Shown: piece after piece, positions 29,674 to 32,276 of the stretch
How positions within the stretch are numbered: the stretch's first letter is position 1
Layout: each line of letters starts with the position of its first letter
Source: Vreelandella salicampi
GTDB lineage: Bacteria > Pseudomonadota > Gammaproteobacteria > Pseudomonadales > Halomonadaceae
DNA: 32,276 nucleotides
Assembly: GCF_013415105.1 (NCBI RefSeq)
Contig: NZ_JACCDF010000022.1
Span: 1 to 32,276, forward strand
Direction: 5' to 3'
The notes under the pieces: generated by a model
Told to the model about the DNA's origin: nothing
What the model saw: only the letters and a program-made list of their open reading frames with translations
The model's database searches: none
Made by a program: the position numbers and the translations under genes

Positions 29674-30585
29674 ATGGTTTGGCTGGAATACTTATTACCG
29701 CTGATTTTTCTTTTCCCCATGGCCGCCATGGGCGGTATTGTGTTGGCGCTTCGTAGCCTACACGACGGACGTGTTCACTCGCCTTTCGACGCACACCCTT
29801 TATGTGCCCCCGGGCAAGCATTGCGCAACCGACTCGATAACGCCTTTTCCAGCCTCTTTTTGCACGGCACTATAGGACCACTCATCAGCCTAGCCCCGCT
29901 GGTTTATGGCATGGGGCGCATGCTGTTCGTCGAACGGCAATACTGGATCGAGTGGGCCCTTTATGGCTTGCTAAGTACGCTGTTGGTGCTGCTTTTTTCG
30001 CTGCTTCTTATTCGCGACTATCAGCGCATTCGGCGGTTAAAATTAGGCTTAGCGTGTGACCTCGCCGTCGGACAGGAGCTTGAGCGTCTTATTCGCCCCG
30101 ATGCGCACCCTTTCTACGTTTTTCATGACGTGCCCACTGATAGCTTTACCATCGACCATGTTGTCGTCACGCCCCACGGTGTATTTGTGGTGGAAACAAG
30201 GGCGCGCACCCGCGCTATTGGCTCGGATGGGCGCGAATTAAATCAGGTATTTGTTGAACGCGAGCGGCTACGCTTTCCACACTGGCAAGAACGCCGACCT
30301 CTGTATAAAACACGTCAGGCGGAGCAGTGGCTAAGTCAGTGGCTAGAAAAACGCTGTGGTTTGCGTGTTCCGGTTCGCGGCGTTTTAGTGCTACCCGGTT
30401 GGGAGATTGATACCCGCGATGCGGCTAACGATGTGCTCGTCGTCAGTGGCGATACATTGTCACGCCAACTCGCCGAGTTAAAACCTGGCGAGCTAAGCGA
30501 TGCCATCCACGACAAGATCATTTATCTTCTGCTGGAACGGGCGCGCTTGATGGCGCTTAAGCATTTACGCCAGCCCTCAGTATAA
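29674..30585 (+). CDS. Membrane-anchored NERD-domain protein
   Basis: A protein of about 303 residues with an N-terminal hydrophobic helix (about 1-25), a soluble stretch, two or three further hydrophobic segments (about 60-125), and then a NERD (nuclease-related) domain at about 140-260. The core FTIDHVVVTPHGVFVVETRA has the Asp and Glu positions of the nuclease-like fold; VRGVLVLPGWEI is the next conserved strand. The usual Lys after the Glu (ExK) appears as Thr-Arg here, so activity is uncertain. The ATG at 29674 has AAGG seven bases upstream; an in-frame GTG at 29641 is an alternative. Its stop is 10 bp from that of dgt. Function is unknown; a nucleic-acid role is inferred from the fold only. 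Confidence 0.75.
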   Translation: MVWLEYLLPLIFLFPMAAMGGIVLALRSLHDGRVHSPFDAHPLCAPGQALRNRLDNAFSSLFLHGTIGPLISLAPLVYGMGRMLFVERQYWIEWALYGLLSTLLVLLFSLLLIRDYQRIRRLKLGLACDLAVGQELERLIRPDAHPFYVFHDVPTDSFTIDHVVVTPHGVFVVETRARTRAIGSDGRELNQVFVERERLRFPHWQERRPLYKTRQAEQWLSQWLEKRCGLRVPVRGVLVLPGWEIDTRDAANDVLVVSGDTLSRQLAELKPGELSDAIHDKIIYLLLERARLMALKHLRQPSV

Positions 30586-30595
30586 TTTGAGGATT

Positions 30596-31939
30596 TCAAT
30601 CACCTTTCAACTTTCCACCCATCTCCTGGGCTAAATCCACCGCATAGTGATCCGTCATGCCACCGATAAAATCGAGCATACGCCGGTAACTATCGTACAA
30701 CGGCCATTCACGCTGCGGCCGGTTTTCGCCTATCAGAGCTAGAACGCGCTGATGTTTAAACGACGACCGTCCGGTTTGATGGAGCTCGTATGCGGCGCCA
30801 ATAAAAGCCTCAAGGAGAATTCCCAGCGTCGTATAGGCGCCGATTTCCAGCTTGGCTTTGCGCTCATTTTGGAATATTCGCTCGCGGGCAAGTTGTTTCG
30901 CCGCTTGCACACCCCACCCCAAATCGGGATGACAAAGCTCTAATAAGTCGGCGTCTAGGCGGCCGTTTAATAGGGCTTGCTCGTGCTGCACGAATACCGC
31001 GCCCACTTCGTTCACTGCGCGCTCCATGGCAGCCCCGCGTAGCAGCGCAATACAACGACGCTGAGACACACCGCGCGCCTGCATCTGCGCGTACTCTGCG
31101 GGTACTTCCCCGGCGATATGTTGAAGAATATCAGCCACTTCTTCATAGCGTAGGATGCCCATTTCCAGGCCGTCTTCAAGATCCAGTAGGGCGTAACAGA
31201 TATCGTCCGCCGCTTCGACCAGCCATGCAAGGGGATGGCGACACCAGCGGTCTTCTCCTTGTGGCAGCAAGCCTAGCGCCTCCGCGACATCACGCAATAG
31301 GGGCAATTCGGATTGATAAGCGCCGAACTTTCCCGCCTGGCTGCGGTGAGTTACCGCCCACGGGTATTTTAATAGCGTCCCGAGCGTTGCCGTGGTCAAG
31401 CGCATTCCACCCTGAAACTGGTTGTACTCAATTTGCGTAGTCACCCGAAAGCCTTGCGCATTGCCTTCATAGGTCAGTAGGTCATTGCGCTCGGCTTGCG
31501 TGAGCCCATCGAGCCAGCCGCTCACTTCTGCCCGCTGAAACCAGTCGCGAATCGCATATTCGCCGGCATGCCCAAACGGTGGGTTGCCGATATCGTGTCC
31601 AAGACATGCCGTCTGGACGATCACCCCCAGATCAGCCGGTGAAATCCATGAAGGCAAACGCTCCTGCAACAGCTCGCCAACGATCATCCCCAACGAACGG
31701 CCGACACACCCCACTTCAAGTGAGTGCGTTAAGCGAGTATGTATGTGGTCATTCTCTGTCAGCGGGTGCACCTGCGTTTTCCGTCCTAGACGACGAAACG
31801 AGCCAGAGAAGACGATACGATCGTGGTCTTTATGGAAGGGGCTACGGCCTATTTCACGTGTATTGTCTAAATGGCTATCTGAGCGCTTATCGTGAAGACG
31901 CTGTGGTGAAAGCAGCTGCTCCCAGTGCATTTGTGTCAT
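30596..31939 (-). CDS. dgt: Deoxyguanosinetriphosphate triphosphohydrolase (dGTPase), HD-domain
   Basis: Hydrolyses dGTP, and in many relatives other dNTPs, to the nucleoside and triphosphate, tuning dNTP pools. The 447-residue protein has the metal-binding HD motifs: the first His in RLTHSLEVGCVGRSLG, the His-Asp pair in CLGHDIGNPPFGHAGE and a later Asp in EAADDICYALLDLEDG. The N-terminal RSPFHKDHDRIVFSGSFRRL with KTQVHPL is the classical dGTPase signature. It is shorter than E. coli Dgt (505) but similar to other gammaproteobacterial forms. The start at 31939 follows AAGGAGG with a six-base spacer; an upstream in-frame codon would remove that site. Confidence 0.92.
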   Translation of the reverse strand: MTQMHWEQLLSPQRLHDKRSDSHLDNTREIGRSPFHKDHDRIVFSGSFRRLGRKTQVHPLTENDHIHTRLTHSLEVGCVGRSLGMIVGELLQERLPSWISPADLGVIVQTACLGHDIGNPPFGHAGEYAIRDWFQRAEVSGWLDGLTQAERNDLLTYEGNAQGFRVTTQIEYNQFQGGMRLTTATLGTLLKYPWAVTHRSQAGKFGAYQSELPLLRDVAEALGLLPQGEDRWCRHPLAWLVEAADDICYALLDLEDGLEMGILRYEEVADILQHIAGEVPAEYAQMQARGVSQRRCIALLRGAAMERAVNEVGAVFVQHEQALLNGRLDADLLELCHPDLGWGVQAAKQLARERIFQNERKAKLEIGAYTTLGILLEAFIGAAYELHQTGRSSFKHQRVLALIGENRPQREWPLYDSYRRMLDFIGGMTDHYAVDLAQEMGGKLKGD

Positions 31940-31952
31940 GTCACTCCTCCTT

Positions 31953-32003
31953 GGACATAGCATTCTGACACAAAACGCCAGAAAACCGCACGTTAGGAAG
32001 AGT
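31953..32003. other. dgt upstream region
   Basis: About 50 bases between the dgt ribosome site and the heptamer array. No clear promoter hexamers for dgt could be assigned, so its promoter may lie within or beyond the repeat array. Confidence 0.3.
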
Positions 32004-32063
32004 GAGTGGTGAGTGGTGAGTGGTGAGTGGTGAGTGGTGAGTGGTGAGTGGTGAGTGGTGAGT
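32004..32063. repeat. Heptanucleotide tandem repeat, eight perfect copies of GAGTGGT
   Basis: Eight uninterrupted copies of GAGTGGT span 32004-32059, followed by a partial GAGT. It lies between dgt and the 5S rRNA terminator and is non-coding. It is a simple-sequence array prone to slippage, and copy number may vary between strains. Confidence 0.95.
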
Positions 32064-32079
32064 CAGTGTGAGGTTTCTA

Positions 32080-32107
32080 TTCACGATTCACGACTTACCC
32101 TTCACCC
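32080..32107. repeat. Degenerate heptamer run of opposite orientation
   Basis: Four consecutive heptamers TTCACGA, TTCACGA, CTTACCC, TTCACCC. Read on the minus strand they resemble the plus-strand array unit TGGTGAG (for example TCGTGAA, GGGTGAA). The two tracts therefore form an imperfect inverted pair separated by about 16 bases. Confidence 0.6.
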
Positions 32108-32120
32108 CACGCGCAAAAAA

Positions 32121-32153
32121 AATCCCCCCGGGCATAAGCCCGGGGGGATTTTT
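32121..32153 (-). terminator. rRNA operon terminator
   Basis: A 13-bp stem pairs 32121-32133 with 32138-32150 (arms AATCCCCCCGGGC and its complement, four-base loop). On the minus strand it is followed by eight T residues; the plus strand also has a short T-run. It lies 10 bases beyond the 5S 3' end. Confidence 0.95.
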
Positions 32154-32162
32154 CAGATAAGT

Positions 32163-32276
32163 GCCTGACGATGACCTACTCTCGCATGGGGAGACCCCAC
32201 ACTACCATCGGCGCTGAGCGGTTTCACTACTGAGTTCGGCAAGGGATCAGGTGGTTCCCGCTCGCTATGGTCGTCA
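32163..32276 (-). rRNA. rrf: 5S ribosomal RNA, 5' end cut by the window edge
   Basis: The minus strand reads through the conserved 5S segments CCACCTGATCCC, GCCGAACTCAG, AGTGAAAC, CGCCGATGGTAGT and CCATGCGAGAGTAGG. The terminal helix pairs TGACGA at the window edge with TCGTCA near the 3' end, so only one to three bases at the 5' end are missing. The strong terminator follows. By normal bacterial order the 23S and 16S genes should lie to the right of the window. Confidence 0.97.

Noticed and set aside
32004..32063. Possible CRISPR array
   Set aside because: The 7-bp units are contiguous with no spacers and no cas genes nearby. It is a simple tandem repeat.

Overview
The window looks like a core-chromosome segment of a moderately halophilic gammaproteobacterium, most likely Halomonas or a close relative. 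The support is indirect: GC-rich but not extreme coding sequence, acidic secreted protein sequence, a 5S rRNA of the gammaproteobacterial type, and gammaproteobacterial gene neighbourhoods (epd-pgk-fba, prlC, metK/tkt, ligB). I see no insertion sequence, prophage, CRISPR array or tRNA. Nearly all genes are intact and of recognisable families.

Left part (1-5749): an FMN-dependent L-lactate dehydrogenase (lldD, minus strand) is divergent from a GntR/FCD regulator (lldR). Two near-identical palindromic operators lie in the gap between them. lldR overlaps dctB by four bases and dctB overlaps dctD by eight, so a lactate-type repressor and a C4-dicarboxylate two-component system appear to be co-expressed. 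Middle left (5725-12889): a YdjM-like membrane protein, a gamma-carbonic-anhydrase-like protein with an NSS-family sodium symporter, then prlC (with a sigma-32-like promoter), yheV and a Na/Pi cotransporter.

TRAP locus (12890-16440): a TAXI-type binding protein and a fused TRAP permease. The upstream region holds a sigma-54 -24/-12 promoter with exact GG-N10-GC spacing, preceded by two inverted repeats about three helical turns apart. DctD is a sigma-54 activator encoded 7 kb away, so the simplest model is lactate, LldR, DctBD, TAXI-TRAP. This is the most interesting regulatory proposal in the window. A hairpin between the two TRAP genes could set their expression ratio.

Central metabolism (16480-28405): metF (minus), an AEC-family permease, ligB (a DNA ligase with a signal-peptide-like N-terminus) and metK (minus). 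Divergent from metK runs a tight six-gene set tkt-lrgA-lrgB-epd-pgk-fba, closed by a strong terminator. The lrgAB pair, related to pyruvate and glycolate transporters, sits inside this sugar-phosphate operon.

Right end (28530-32276): a HAD phosphatase, a SUI1/YciH factor, a membrane-anchored NERD-domain protein, dgt (minus), a heptanucleotide tandem array, and a 5S rRNA gene on the minus strand with its terminator. The 5S gene runs off the right edge, so an rRNA operon probably continues there.
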